Positions 7,128 to 16,684 of a DNA stretch of 62,185 nucleotides are shown here, in pieces. Origin of the DNA: DATJFH01 sp035495815 (lineage in GTDB: Bacteria; Acidobacteriota; Terriglobia; Bryobacterales; Bryobacteraceae). Under the pieces are notes generated by a model. It was not told where the DNA came from, ran no database searches, and was given only the letters and a program-made list of their open reading frames with translations. The stretch lies in contig DATJFH010000128.1 of the NCBI GenBank assembly GCA_035495815.1, positions 1 through 62,185 on the forward strand, read 5' to 3'. How positions within the stretch are numbered: the stretch's first letter is position 1; each line of letters begins with the position of its first letter. A program made the translations under genes and the position numbers.

Positions 7128-10100
7128 TCAGAAGTACAGTTTCAGCGCCATCTGGATGATGCGCGGGTCCCGCGCGCTGGTGATCCGGCCGAACTGGCTG
7201 CTGTTCACCGTCGTACTGGGATTGTTCAACAGCGGGTGGTTGAACAGGTTGAAAAACTCGGCCCTGTACTGGAGCCTGTACCGCTCCGTGAACGCGAAGT
7301 TCTTGATGGCCGAGAAATCCACGTTGAAGGTGCCCGGACCGATCAGAGTGTTACGCCCGACCGTGCCGAACGTGCCTGGCTGGTTGCTGCGGAACGATTC
7401 GGTGGAAAACCACTTGGCGATGCGATTGCCGCGGGAACCGCTGGTGTAGCTGGGCTTGGAGACCACGTCGGCCTGATCGAAGCCGATGGCGGTGCCCGAG
7501 TTGTCGTCGCCGGAAGCGATGTCGAGCGGGAAGCCGCTCTGCCAGTTCCAGACGCCGGAAGTCTCCCAGCCTCCAAGCAGCGTGCGGGCCAGGCCATGCG
7601 CGGGCGAGGGAAGCTGCCACACATAATTCAACACGAAGCGGTGCGGAACATTGAAGTCGGAGACGCCCCGGTAGGCATTGGCGTCAAACGGGTTGATGAC
7701 GTTGATGGTATCGAGATCGGACAGGTAGGATGTCCAGTCCAGACTGCGGCTGAAGGTATAATTCGCCCCCACCGTGAAACCGCGGGAGAAGCGCTTTTCC
7801 ATCGAGAGCTGCAGCGAATTATAGATCGAGTTGGCTCCGGAGGTATTCTGAGTCACCAGGGTAAAATCCCGGAACGGCCGGCGCTCATCCGGTTCGATAC
7901 TCGAAGATCCCGGGAAGATGCGCGGCGCGTTCACGTCGTTATTGAACCCGAGGTGGGTTCCCTTGGAGCCGACGTAGGCTGCGCGAACCAGCACATCGGA
8001 CCGCAGCTGGCGCTCCAGCGTCAGGTTATAGCTCATCGTCCGCGCCGGTTTCCAGTCGGGCGCATAGGAGACTCCCACCAGCGGCAGCTGGAAAGGCGCG
8101 TCCTTGGGGGGCGGCGTGGGCGCGAACTGCGCCGGGAACGGATTCTGAATGCCGGTATAGGGGTTCGAGAAAGGAACGCGGTTGCGCAGGATTTGCGGGC
8201 TGAACGGGGCGCTGTCCACCATCTGGTTATAGGCCTCGACGAACGGCGGCTGGTAGAACAGACCGAAGCCTCCACGGATCGTGGTCCTGCCGCGAGCGCC
8301 GAAGTTGTAAGCGAATCCGACTCGGGGCGAAAGCTGCATCCAGGACGATTCACTTCCCCCGTCAGGGCAGCCCGCATCGCCGGCGAACAGATAGCCCCTG
8401 GGCGCGTTCGGAAATCGCGTGGACTTCAATCCGGGGAGGAAGCACTCCGTGCGGCCCTGCTCATCGCTGTACGGAATGAACGGATCCCAGCGCAGGCCGA
8501 GCGTGAGCGTCAGTTTTCGCGAGATCCGGAAATTGTCGTTCACGAAGAGGCTCCCCAGGTTGCCGCGGCGCGCCGCGTATTCTCCGCCGCCCTGCTGGAA
8601 GCGGTCGAGGAAGCCCACCAGGAAGTCGGCCCGAGCGTCGCCGCTGTTGGTGGTTCCCCGGAAGCGGAAGCGACCGCCCTGGCGGAACGAATTGCGCAGA
8701 TCGACCTTCATCCGCAGAAAATCACCGCCGAAGGAGATCTCGTGCGTGCCGGTGATCCAGTGGACGCTGTCGGAAACATGATAATTCTCGCGCAGGAACT
8801 GCCCCGGGGCGCCGGTATTGATGGTGAAGAAACTGGTCACCTCCACTCGAATCTCGGGCGGGGTCTGGCTGGCGATGGGCAGCCCGATGCTGGGGAGGCT
8901 GAAGGGGGCGCCGCTCAGCGCGTTGCCGTCGTTGTAATTCCAGGAAGCGACGAAGCTGTTGAGCAAACGCGGCGAAAAATTGAAATTGTGGCCCACCGAG
9001 GCGCTCTGATTGAAATAGTCGAAACCTCCCGCCGAACGCACCAGGTTCTGCGCCCCCGATACAGGGTCCCTGGGATACTTCGCGTAAAAGTATCGCCCGA
9101 ACAGACGCTGGTTGTGAAGATTGTAATCGACGCGGCCCATGAACTGGTTTTCATGCTCTTTCACGGGACGGGAGAAGGAGATGAGGCCGTCGGGCGAAGT
9201 CGCCGTGGGAATGAGCGGCAACAACTTGACCGTGACCGGATCGAAGCGGCTTACAGGAATCCGGTTCCCCGGAAACGGCTGCCTGCCGACGGGATCCACC
9301 AGTTGCCGGGAGAGGTTGGAGAAATCGCCGTTGCGCTGCGCGGCGGTGAGCACGGTGGCGGTATTCCCCTCCGAAACGTTGCGAATCTGGGTTCCCTGAT
9401 AGGTTCCGAAAAAGAACAGCTTGTCCTTGACGACGGGTCCGCCGACGGCGGCGCCGAACTGGTTCCGCTTCAGCGGGTCGGGGACCGGCGCGAAGAAGTT
9501 CCGGGCGTTCAGATTGCCGTTCCGCAGGAACTCGAAAACATCGCCGTGAAACTGATTCGTGCCGGATTTGGTGACCACGTTGACGATGGCGCCGGAGGCC
9601 CGTCCGTACTCGGCGCTGTAATTGTTGGTCTGCACGCTGAACTCCTCGAGCGCGTCCGGATTCGGGAACGGATTGTTCACGTTGGTGTAGTGATCGATGT
9701 TGCTGCCGCCGTCGAGATGATAGTTGACGCCATCGCTGCGGGCGCCGCTGGAGGTGATGGACTGCGCGCCGGGGTAGCTTCCTCCCTGAATGGCGTCGCC
9801 GCTGCCGCGCGCGTTTCCCGCGTGCAGATCGGCCGTTCCAGGCGCCAGCAGGACCAGGGTGGCCGCGTTGCGTCCGTTCAGCGGAAGGTCCACGATTTTC
9901 CGCTGGCCGACGACCTGAGTCAATGTGGACGATCGGGTTTCGACCATCTCCGCGTCGGCTTCCACGCTCACAGCTTCGGTGAGCGCGCCGATCTGCAGGG
10001 AGATCCGCGCCGATGCGCTGGCGTCGGTCTTCACTTCGATACCCCGCTGCTCGGCGCGTTTGAAGCCGTTGGCTTCCACCGAGACCGAATAAACGCCCAC

Positions 10101-10310
10101 GGGAAGCAGCGGTATGAGGTAGCCTCCGTCGACGGCGGTAGTCGTAGAGCGCGATAACGCGGTGGACAGAGATGTCGCCGTAACTTTGGCTCCGGAAACA
10201 GCGGCGCCGCTGGGATCGGTGACCGAGCCGGTAATGGCGCCGGTCGGTTCGGCGGCGTTCAGAGAGACTACGGCAAGTGAAAAGGCGAGCAAAACCTGAG
10301 TTAGCTTCAT
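7128..10310 (-). CDS. TonB-dependent receptor with carboxypeptidase-regulatory-like domain (Oar-like)
   Basis: A 1,060-residue outer-membrane protein. Residues 1-20 are a signal peptide ending near LNAAEP. Residues ~24-105 form the carboxypeptidase-regulatory-like beta sandwich (GAITGSVTDPSGAAVSGAKV...). The plug follows, with VVGQRKIVDLPLNGRNAATLVLLAPG, then SGAIVNVVTKSGTNQFHGDVFEFLRNG, and a long beta barrel ending in the aromatic residue of MALKLYF. These receptors are abundant in Solibacter-type acidobacteria and are presumed to import oligosaccharides or peptides. AGGAG lies about 8 bases before the ATG, and a sigma-70-like promoter is visible at 10350-10378. No plug-domain substrate can be predicted. 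Confidence 0.92.
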   Translation of the reverse strand: MKLTQVLLAFSLAVVSLNAAEPTGAITGSVTDPSGAAVSGAKVTATSLSTALSRSTTTAVDGGYLIPLLPVGVYSVSVEANGFKRAEQRGIEVKTDASASARISLQIGALTEAVSVEADAEMVETRSSTLTQVVGQRKIVDLPLNGRNAATLVLLAPGTADLHAGNARGSGDAIQGGSYPGAQSITSSGARSDGVNYHLDGGSNIDHYTNVNNPFPNPDALEEFSVQTNNYSAEYGRASGAIVNVVTKSGTNQFHGDVFEFLRNGNLNARNFFAPVPDPLKRNQFGAAVGGPVVKDKLFFFGTYQGTQIRNVSEGNTATVLTAAQRNGDFSNLSRQLVDPVGRQPFPGNRIPVSRFDPVTVKLLPLIPTATSPDGLISFSRPVKEHENQFMGRVDYNLHNQRLFGRYFYAKYPRDPVSGAQNLVRSAGGFDYFNQSASVGHNFNFSPRLLNSFVASWNYNDGNALSGAPFSLPSIGLPIASQTPPEIRVEVTSFFTINTGAPGQFLRENYHVSDSVHWITGTHEISFGGDFLRMKVDLRNSFRQGGRFRFRGTTNSGDARADFLVGFLDRFQQGGGEYAARRGNLGSLFVNDNFRISRKLTLTLGLRWDPFIPYSDEQGRTECFLPGLKSTRFPNAPRGYLFAGDAGCPDGGSESSWMQLSPRVGFAYNFGARGRTTIRGGFGLFYQPPFVEAYNQMVDSAPFSPQILRNRVPFSNPYTGIQNPFPAQFAPTPPPKDAPFQLPLVGVSYAPDWKPARTMSYNLTLERQLRSDVLVRAAYVGSKGTHLGFNNDVNAPRIFPGSSSIEPDERRPFRDFTLVTQNTSGANSIYNSLQLSMEKRFSRGFTVGANYTFSRSLDWTSYLSDLDTINVINPFDANAYRGVSDFNVPHRFVLNYVWQLPSPAHGLARTLLGGWETSGVWNWQSGFPLDIASGDDNSGTAIGFDQADVVSKPSYTSGSRGNRIAKWFSTESFRSNQPGTFGTVGRNTLIGPGTFNVDFSAIKNFAFTERYRLQYRAEFFNLFNHPLLNNPSTTVNSSQFGRITSARDPRIIQMALKLYF

Positions 10311-10349
10311 TATTAAGACTCCTGAATAGAACCCTTAGTGCTTGCTACC

Positions 10350-10378
10350 AGCATAAAGCATGGTCGAGTGGCGATCAA
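10350..10378 (-). promoter_or_regulatory. Predicted sigma-70-type promoter of the receptor gene
   Basis: On the minus strand TTGATC (10373-10378) and TATGCT (10350-10355) are separated by 17 bases, matching the sigma-70 layout with 4 or 5 of 6 positions in each box. The -10 box lies 39 bases before the receptor ATG at 10310, leaving room for the AGGAG ribosome site. Confidence 0.5.
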
Positions 10379-10427
10379 CCTGTAAAGCAGCCGCAAGGCA
10401 GGCGCGGTGTTCGGCGCGGGGGCTAAA

Positions 10428-11819
10428 TCAGGACGATCCGAGGCGGCGTGCAATCGCGGTGAGTTCCCTGGCGATGCCGGCGCAAGCGGTGTCGTCGATA
10501 CGGTTGTGGAACTCGCCCGGATCGCTGGCTACGTCGAACAATTCGCTTCGATCCCAGCTCAGGTAATTGAGTTTCCACTGATCGGTTCGCACCATCTGGA
10601 TCGGCGGCTTGCCCAGGTAGCGGTCGTCCCGGGTGAAGACGCTGCTGCAGAAGTAATATTCCGAGTAGGCGAACTCGCGCCCCTGATGCCGGCGGTTGCG
10701 CATCAGGGAACTGAAGCTCCGCCCGGGCAAGCCCGTCGGCGCCGTGTGGCCGCACAACTCGGCCAGTGTCGGAAACAGGTCGATCTGCTCGATCAGATGC
10801 TTGCGCGACTCACCGGCCAGCGCGCCGTCCGGCAGGCTCACGATGAGGGGCACGGCCACGGATTGCTCGAACATGTTGTGCTTGGTCCACATGCGATGCG
10901 CTCCGGCCATTTCGCCGTGGTCGGAGGTGTAGACCACCACCGTATTGCGGTCGAGCCCCAGCTCGCGCAGCGTGTCGTAAACCTGCCCCACGCAGGCGTC
11001 CATCTGGCTGATGTTGCCGTAGTATCCGGCCAAGGACCGGCGCAGCTCGTCGTCGGTCTGGGTGTACCAGCCGCGTTCCCTGGCGCGGATCAGGTGGCCG
11101 GGGAAGCCTTTCTCGAGCTCATGCGCGTCACGCCTGGGGAGCGTGAGCTTCGCCTGCGCGTACAGGTCGAAGTACTTCCGCATGGGGACCAGCGGCGTAT
11201 GCGGCATGAGGAACGACGACCAGAGGCAAAACGGCCGGCCGCGGTTCTCTCTCAGGAATTTCACGGTCTCGGCGGCGTAATAATTATCCTGAAAGAAGCG
11301 CGCGTCCAGCTTCGACGGACGTCCGGCTGTCCCCTCCGCTCCGCCCTGGTCCTTCTTCAACGTCTGGCGCTCTTCAGCCGTCAGCGTCTTCTGGAAGTCC
11401 CCGATGTGCAGCCGGTGATCGAAGCCATGGCGCAGGTTCTCGTCGACGAAGTGCATCTTGCCGATTGCGCCGGTGACGTAGCCGCGCTCCTTGAAGAAGT
11501 GGCCGATGGTGCGGGCGCCGGCGGGCAGCGGGTCGCTCAGGATCCTGGCGCCGTGCGTGTGCGGATAGACTCCGGTCACCATCGACCCGCGCGAGGGCAC
11601 GCACACCGGCGCCTGGCAGTAGACGCGGTCGAAGCGGGCGCCGCGCTTGGCGATCCGGTCGATGTTGGGCGTGCGCACTTCCGTGCTGCCGTAACATCCG
11701 GACGCTTCGCGCTGGTGCTGATCCGACATGATGAACAGCAGATTGAGGGGACGCGACTGCGCCCGCAGCACGAGGGGCGCCGCTGCCGCTGCTTTGAGTA
11801 CGTCCCGCCGACGGACCAT
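10428..11819 (-). CDS. Exported sulfatase (arylsulfatase A-like)
   Basis: A 463-residue alkaline-phosphatase-superfamily sulfatase. A twin-arginine-like leader (MVRRRDVLKAAAAAPLVL) suggests Tat export. Metal-binding NLLFIMSDQH comes next, then the sulfatase signature CVPSRGSMVTG at residues 73-83, whose cysteine would be oxidised to formylglycine; no maturase is in this window. VVVYTSDHGEMAGAH supplies the C-terminal Asp-His metal ligands. It would hydrolyse sulfate esters on glycans in the periplasm. It begins at the base next to the stop of the DUF1501 gene, so it is the third gene of a PSD1-DUF1501-sulfatase operon. This linkage suggests a shared sulfated polymer substrate. Confidence 0.9.
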   Translation of the reverse strand: MVRRRDVLKAAAAAPLVLRAQSRPLNLLFIMSDQHQREASGCYGSTEVRTPNIDRIAKRGARFDRVYCQAPVCVPSRGSMVTGVYPHTHGARILSDPLPAGARTIGHFFKERGYVTGAIGKMHFVDENLRHGFDHRLHIGDFQKTLTAEERQTLKKDQGGAEGTAGRPSKLDARFFQDNYYAAETVKFLRENRGRPFCLWSSFLMPHTPLVPMRKYFDLYAQAKLTLPRRDAHELEKGFPGHLIRARERGWYTQTDDELRRSLAGYYGNISQMDACVGQVYDTLRELGLDRNTVVVYTSDHGEMAGAHRMWTKHNMFEQSVAVPLIVSLPDGALAGESRKHLIEQIDLFPTLAELCGHTAPTGLPGRSFSSLMRNRRHQGREFAYSEYYFCSSVFTRDDRYLGKPPIQMVRTDQWKLNYLSWDRSELFDVASDPGEFHNRIDDTACAGIARELTAIARRLGSS

Positions 11820-13232
11820 CTATGCCAGCGCCTGCTTCACCACTGTGCCATGCACATCGGTGAGCCGGAAGTGGCGGCCCTGGAACTTGAACGTGAGTTT
11901 CGTGTGATCGATCCCGAGGCAGCGCAGGATGGTGGCGTGCAGGTCGTGCACATGAACCGGATCGCGGGCGATGTTGTAGCAGAAATCGTCCGTCTCGCCG
12001 TGGGTGACGCCGGCTTTGACGCCTCCGCCGGCCATCCAGACGGTGAAGCAGCGCGGGTGATGATCTCGGCCGTAGTCATCGGCGGTGAGCTTGCCCTGGC
12101 TGTACACAGTGCGGCCGAATTCGCCGCCCCACACCACCAGCGTGTCCTTCAGCAAGCCGCGCTGCTCGAGATCCTGGATCAGGGCGGCGGAGGGCTGGTC
12201 GGTGTCTTTGCAGGCCTCGACGATTTTTTCGGGGAGCTTCACGTGGTGGTCCCACCCGCGATGGAAGAGCTGGATAAAGCGCACGTCGCGCTCGGCGAGG
12301 CGGCGCGCCAGCAGACAGTTGGCGGCGAAAGTGCCCGGCTTGCGCGACTCCGGCCCGTAGAGCTTGAACACGCTCTCCGGCTCTTTCGAGAAGTCGGTCA
12401 GCTCGGGGACCGATTTCTGCATCCGGTAAGCCATCTCGTACTGCGTGATGCGGGTCGCGATCTCCGGATCGCCGAACTCTTCCAGGCTGAGCTGGTCGAG
12501 CTTGCCGAGGTCCTCGACGAAACGGCGGCGGGCGCCGTCGTCGAAGCCCTGGGGATTGGAGAGGTGCAGCACCGGGTCGCCGACGGAGCGGAACTTCACG
12601 CCCTGGTAGCGCGTCGGAAGGAAGCCGCTGCCCCACAGCCTGTCGTAGAGCGGCTGATCCCCGGGGAATTTCGATCCGGTGGACACCATCACGACGAACG
12701 CGGGCAGGTCCTTGTTTTCGCTGCCGAGCCCGTAGGAGAGCCAGGAGCCGATGCTGGGCCGTCCGGCGAGCTGGAAGCCGGTCTGGAAGAAAGTCACGGC
12801 CGGATCGTGGTTGATGGCCTCGGTGTGCATGGACTTGATGAAGCACAGCCTGTCCACGATTTTCGCGGTGTGCGGCATGAGCTCGCTGACCCACGCGCCC
12901 GACGAGCCGTGCTGCGCGAATTTGAAGAGGCTGGGGGCCACCGGAAAGCTGGTTTGCGCCGCCGTCATTCCCGTGAGCCGCTGTCCCTGGCGGATCGAAT
13001 CCGGCAGCTCGGTGGCGCGCAGATCGTTGAGCTTCGGCTTATAGTCGAACAGCTCCATCTGGGAAGGAGCGCCGGATTGAAACAGGTAGATGACCCGCTT
13101 TGCGGTCGGCGGGAAATGCGGCAGGCCCGGCATCGCGCCCTCGGCCCGCAGGTCCTGATCGAACAAGGAAGTAAGCGCCGCCAAACCGAGGCCCGCGCTG
13201 GTTCGCTCGAAGAAATGCCTTCGCGTCATCAT
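11820..13232 (-). CDS. DUF1501 family protein (Tat-exported, sulfatase-like fold)
   Basis: A 470-residue DUF1501 protein. The start MMTRRHFFERTSAGLGLAAL is a twin-arginine leader. Family landmarks are RVIYLFQSGAPSQMELFDYKP, LMPHTAKIVDRLCFIKSMHTEAINHDPA, LARRLAERDVRFIQLFHRGWDHH, DTLVVWGGEFGRTVYSQG and RDHHPRCFTVWMAGGGVKAG. DUF1501 proteins have an alkaline-phosphatase-like fold and are almost always encoded beside PSD1 proteins; their biochemical role is not established. The start overlaps the PSD1 stop by 4 bases (13229-13232) and its stop abuts the sulfatase start, so the three genes are co-translated. Confidence 0.9.
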   Translation of the reverse strand: MMTRRHFFERTSAGLGLAALTSLFDQDLRAEGAMPGLPHFPPTAKRVIYLFQSGAPSQMELFDYKPKLNDLRATELPDSIRQGQRLTGMTAAQTSFPVAPSLFKFAQHGSSGAWVSELMPHTAKIVDRLCFIKSMHTEAINHDPAVTFFQTGFQLAGRPSIGSWLSYGLGSENKDLPAFVVMVSTGSKFPGDQPLYDRLWGSGFLPTRYQGVKFRSVGDPVLHLSNPQGFDDGARRRFVEDLGKLDQLSLEEFGDPEIATRITQYEMAYRMQKSVPELTDFSKEPESVFKLYGPESRKPGTFAANCLLARRLAERDVRFIQLFHRGWDHHVKLPEKIVEACKDTDQPSAALIQDLEQRGLLKDTLVVWGGEFGRTVYSQGKLTADDYGRDHHPRCFTVWMAGGGVKAGVTHGETDDFCYNIARDPVHVHDLHATILRCLGIDHTKLTFKFQGRHFRLTDVHGTVVKQALA

Positions 13233-16200
13233 TCTTTGGTCACCGTTTCATCCAGGTTGAGGATCAGGCTGGCCACCGTGGTATACGCCGCCAGCTCGCT
13301 TGTGTCCAGTGTCGCATTCACCGGAGATTCACCGGCCCGCACCAATTTGCGGGCGGACTCGACATTGGTCTGGTACTGATCGAGGTAATGCCGGTAGCTG
13401 CCGAGCAGCACTTCGGCCTTCTTCGCCGACGGAACCCGCGCGGTTGCCAGCCGGAATCCGTAGGCGATCCGTTCGGGCGGAGTGGAGCCGCCTTCGGTCA
13501 TCATGCGCTGCGCCATCACACGCGCGGCTTCGAGATAGGTGACGTCGTTCATCAGCGTGAGCGCCTGGAGAGGCGTATTCGTTCGCGTCTCCCGCACGAC
13601 GCAAGCCTCGCGCCCCGCCGAATCGAAAGTCATCATCGACGGGGGCGGCACGGCCCGCTTCCAGAAAGTGTAGAGACTGCGGCGATAGAGGTTCTCGCCC
13701 TTGTCCTGCTCGTAGTCGTCTCCCGAAAGCTCCTTCCACAACCCGGCGGGCTGATAGGGCTTCACGGACGGCCCTCCCAGTTTCTCGACCAACAGGCCCG
13801 AGATGGCCAGCGCCTGGTCGCGGACTATTTCCGCCGGCAGACGAAAACGAGGCCCGCGCGCCAGCAGGCGGTTTTCCGGATCGCGCTGCTGCATTTCATG
13901 GCTGACGGCGGACGCCTGCCGGTAGGTCGAGCTGGTGACGATCGTCCGGACCAGCGCCTTGATATCCCAACCCGTACGCATGAATTCGGTGGCCAGCCAG
14001 TCGAGCAGCTCGGGATTCGTGGGCCACTCGCCCTGGGACCCGAAATCTTCCACCGTCTTCACGATTCCCACTCCGAAATACATCTGCCAGAGGCGGTTGA
14101 CGAAGACGCGGGCGGTAAGCGGATTGGACGGGCTGACCAGCCATTTCGCCAGGCCGAGGCGATCGTTGGGGACGCCGGCGGGCAGCGGCGGCAGGACGGC
14201 GGGCAGGCCGCGGGTCACTTTCTCTCCGGGCTTATCGTACGCGCCGCGCACCAGCAGGAAGGTTTCGCGCGGCTGCGGCCGCTCCTGCATCACCATCACG
14301 GTGGGGAGGCTGTCGGAGAACCGCTCCCGCTCGCGACGCGCCTTTTTCAGCCCGGCCCACGCCTGGCGGATCTCGTCCGGCGCGTACCGGTCGAGGAAGC
14401 ACAGGCGAAGCTTGCCGGACTGCGCTTCGGAGCGCTTCGACGGATCCAGGGCGGCAATCGTGTTGACGGGATCGCGGGTGGCCAGCACGGCGGCTTGCAG
14501 GGGTGTGAGCGCGGTCCTGTAAATCCGGACGCCGTCGATCTGGCCCCGGAACCGCTTCTGGGGCCCTCCGCCGCCGCCGATGCGCAGCGGCTCCTTCGAG
14601 GCGAACGTCTGGTTCAGGACGTCGAGATCGACTTTCAGCTTCTTCGACTCGCCGTTGATGTAGATCCTGATCCCGTCCGCCATGCGCGTTCCGTCATAGG
14701 TCAGGGCCACGTGGCTCCAGCGGTTGAGGGGGACGGCGGCTTCGGTCTCGATGCGCGCGCCGTCATCGAGCCAGCGATTGGCCATTTCGGCCGCCACCTT
14801 GCCGTTCTTGAGGTAGAGCCCGTAGCCTTTCTCCTCCGGAACGTCTTCGGTCTTGGTCACGATGGCGCCGTTCGGCTCCGACGGGTTGATCCAGGCGGAC
14901 AGGGTAAACTTGTCGTAGAAGCCGAAGCCGGCTTTCTTGCCGGCGTCGAAAAACTTGCCGCCGTCGAAGGTCTCGAGGCCGTGCTCGAATTCGAGGTCGT
15001 CGGGAAGCTGCCACTGCAGTTCCCCTCCGCCCGCCACCGATTTCTCCCATTCCCTTTGCGCCCCGGCGGCGCCGAGTCCGGCGAATTTCGATTCGGCGGC
15101 GGCGATCTTTTCGTCCAGCTGCCGCAAATGCTCCTGCTGCGCCGGCGTGGGCGCCTGGATGAAGGGCGGCGAATTGCCGTACTTGAACGACATACCGCGC
15201 TCCGGCACGTTGTTGAAGTAGGCGAAGAACTGGTAGAACTCCTTCTGCGCCAGGGGATCGTACTTGTGGTCGTGGCAGCGGGCGCAGCCGAGCGTGAGGC
15301 CGAGCCAGACCGTGGCGGTGGTATCCACGCGGTCCACCACGTACTCCACGGCGTACTCCGCGGGCACGATGCCGCCTTCGCCGTTTCCGCGATGATTGCG
15401 GTTGAAACCCGACGCGATCTTCTGATCGAGCGTCGCGTTGGGCAGCATGTCGCCGGCGATCTGCTCGATGGTGAACTGGTCGAAGCGTATGTTGCGGTTG
15501 AAGGCGGCGATCACCCAGTCGCGCCAGCGCCACATGCTGCGCTCGCCGTCGGTCTGGTATCCGTTCGTGTCGGCGTATCGGGCGGCGTCGAGCCAGCGCG
15601 CGGCCATACGCTCGCCGTAGCGTGGGGAAGCGAGCAGCCGGTCCACCAGCTTTTCATAGTCGCCGTCCCGTTCGAAGGCATCGATTTCGGCCGGCGTGGG
15701 CGGAATCCCGGTCAGATCGAGCGTCACGCGGCGGACCAGCATGGCGCGATCCGCTTCTGGTGAAGGCTGAAGGCCTTCGCGGTCGAGCCGCGCCAGAATG
15801 AAGGCGTCGATGGGATTGCGGACCCAAGCCGGCTTGCTGACGGCGGGCGGCTCGCGGCGCTTGGGCGGAATGAACGACCAGTGCTTCTCCCAGACGGCGC
15901 CCTGCGAGATCCAGTCCCGGATCAATCCGATCTCGCGCTCGGTCAGCTTGACGCCGGAATAGACCGGCGGCATGCGGAGTCCCTTGTTCTCCGCCGTGAT
16001 CCGCTTCACCATCTCGCTCCCGGCAGGGTCGCCGGGCACGATGGCGAAGTGTCCGCCGAGATCGGCTTTGGCGCCCGCTTCGGTGTCGAAGCGCAGCGGC
16101 GTCTTGCGATTATTCTTGTCGGGACCGTGGCAGGTGTAGCACTTGTCGGAGAGCAGAGGGCGGATGTCCCGGTTGAATTCCACGGTAGCGGCAGCCGCGG

Positions 16201-16237
16201 GCCAGAGCAACGCGAGCGAAATCCAACTCAGTCTCAT
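13229..16237 (-). CDS. PSD1/DUF1549/DUF1553 protein with cytochrome c motif and LamG-like insert
   Basis: A 1,002-residue secreted protein. Signal peptide 1-17; planctomycete-type cytochrome c domain with CYTCHG at 33-38 and a MPPV motif near 95 (axial methionine candidate). DUF1549 runs from about 150, with RVTLDLTGIPPTPAEIDAFE and LTLGCARCHDHKYDPLAQKEFYQFFAYF. A concanavalin/LamG-like module lies at about 410-590 (AWINPSEPNGAIVT, RWSHVALTYDGTRMADGIRIYING). DUF1553 ends the protein (NPLTARVFVNRLWQMYFGVGIVKTVEDFGSQGEWPTNPELLDWLA). AAGGAG stands just before the ATG. It heads the operon with DUF1501 and sulfatase genes. The heme motif suggests a periplasmic redox role, and the LamG module suggests glycan binding; the reaction is unknown. 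Confidence 0.9.
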   Translation of the reverse strand: MRLSWISLALLWPAAAATVEFNRDIRPLLSDKCYTCHGPDKNNRKTPLRFDTEAGAKADLGGHFAIVPGDPAGSEMVKRITAENKGLRMPPVYSGVKLTEREIGLIRDWISQGAVWEKHWSFIPPKRREPPAVSKPAWVRNPIDAFILARLDREGLQPSPEADRAMLVRRVTLDLTGIPPTPAEIDAFERDGDYEKLVDRLLASPRYGERMAARWLDAARYADTNGYQTDGERSMWRWRDWVIAAFNRNIRFDQFTIEQIAGDMLPNATLDQKIASGFNRNHRGNGEGGIVPAEYAVEYVVDRVDTTATVWLGLTLGCARCHDHKYDPLAQKEFYQFFAYFNNVPERGMSFKYGNSPPFIQAPTPAQQEHLRQLDEKIAAAESKFAGLGAAGAQREWEKSVAGGGELQWQLPDDLEFEHGLETFDGGKFFDAGKKAGFGFYDKFTLSAWINPSEPNGAIVTKTEDVPEEKGYGLYLKNGKVAAEMANRWLDDGARIETEAAVPLNRWSHVALTYDGTRMADGIRIYINGESKKLKVDLDVLNQTFASKEPLRIGGGGGPQKRFRGQIDGVRIYRTALTPLQAAVLATRDPVNTIAALDPSKRSEAQSGKLRLCFLDRYAPDEIRQAWAGLKKARRERERFSDSLPTVMVMQERPQPRETFLLVRGAYDKPGEKVTRGLPAVLPPLPAGVPNDRLGLAKWLVSPSNPLTARVFVNRLWQMYFGVGIVKTVEDFGSQGEWPTNPELLDWLATEFMRTGWDIKALVRTIVTSSTYRQASAVSHEMQQRDPENRLLARGPRFRLPAEIVRDQALAISGLLVEKLGGPSVKPYQPAGLWKELSGDDYEQDKGENLYRRSLYTFWKRAVPPPSMMTFDSAGREACVVRETRTNTPLQALTLMNDVTYLEAARVMAQRMMTEGGSTPPERIAYGFRLATARVPSAKKAEVLLGSYRHYLDQYQTNVESARKLVRAGESPVNATLDTSELAAYTTVASLILNLDETVTKE

Positions 16238-16269
16238 AGTCTCCTTAAATTATAGTAAAATCGCAGTCC

Positions 16270-16557
16270 ATGAACCCGATTCAGCTGCACGTCGAACTGG
16301 AAGTGGATCCCGCCCGACAGGACGCGCTGGTCGAGACCTTCCACAAGGTCTTCGAACCGGTGATCGGCCGCCAGCCGGGATTCGTTTCGGTGTCGCTGCT
16401 GAAGTCGGCCGCCCGCTATCTCCTGGTGATCAGCTTCGAGACGGAAGAACAGCGGGTGGCCTGGGTCGGAACCGAGGATCATCAGCGGGTCTGGCCTCAG
16501 ATGGAAGCGAACCTTAAGGGCGCGAAGTTCTCCACCATGCTCTGGCAGACGCTGTAG
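16270..16557 (+). CDS. Antibiotic-biosynthesis-monooxygenase (ABM) domain protein
   Basis: A 95-residue dimeric alpha/beta-barrel protein of the ABM/Dabb type. It shows the paired pattern of the family: IQLHVELEVDPARQDALVETFHKVFEPVIGRQPGFVSVSLLKS, then YLLVISFETEEQRVAWVGTEDHQRVWPQM. Family members include quinol monooxygenases, heme-degrading enzymes and stress proteins, and sequence alone does not separate them here. It is transcribed divergently from the PSD1 operon with only 32 bases between start codons, so shared control is possible. Confidence 0.75.
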   Translation: MNPIQLHVELEVDPARQDALVETFHKVFEPVIGRQPGFVSVSLLKSAARYLLVISFETEEQRVAWVGTEDHQRVWPQMEANLKGAKFSTMLWQTL

Positions 16558-16684
16558 AGTCTCTTCAATTCGCGCGAACACGATTCACCCGAAGCGGCAC
16601 GGGCGTTTTCAGATTCTTCTCCGGAAGCATCACTCTTTTCGACCCCATGCACGATGTGTGGGGCGACGGTACTCACGATCGGGC

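Noticed and set aside
6864..10157. Very long plus-strand open frame (about 1,097 codons) antisense to the receptor gene
   Set aside because: Its translation is composition-biased (Arg, Gly, Glu, Val rich) with no family motifs, while the minus strand reads a complete receptor. Similar shadows occur at 10407-13379, 33417-35552 and 45696-47342 and are an effect of GC-rich codons.
16246..16251. Perfect TATAAT on the minus strand before the first PSD1 gene
   Set aside because: It sits only 8 bases from the ATG; a start from it would remove the AAGGAG ribosome site, and no -35 box is visible at the correct distance.
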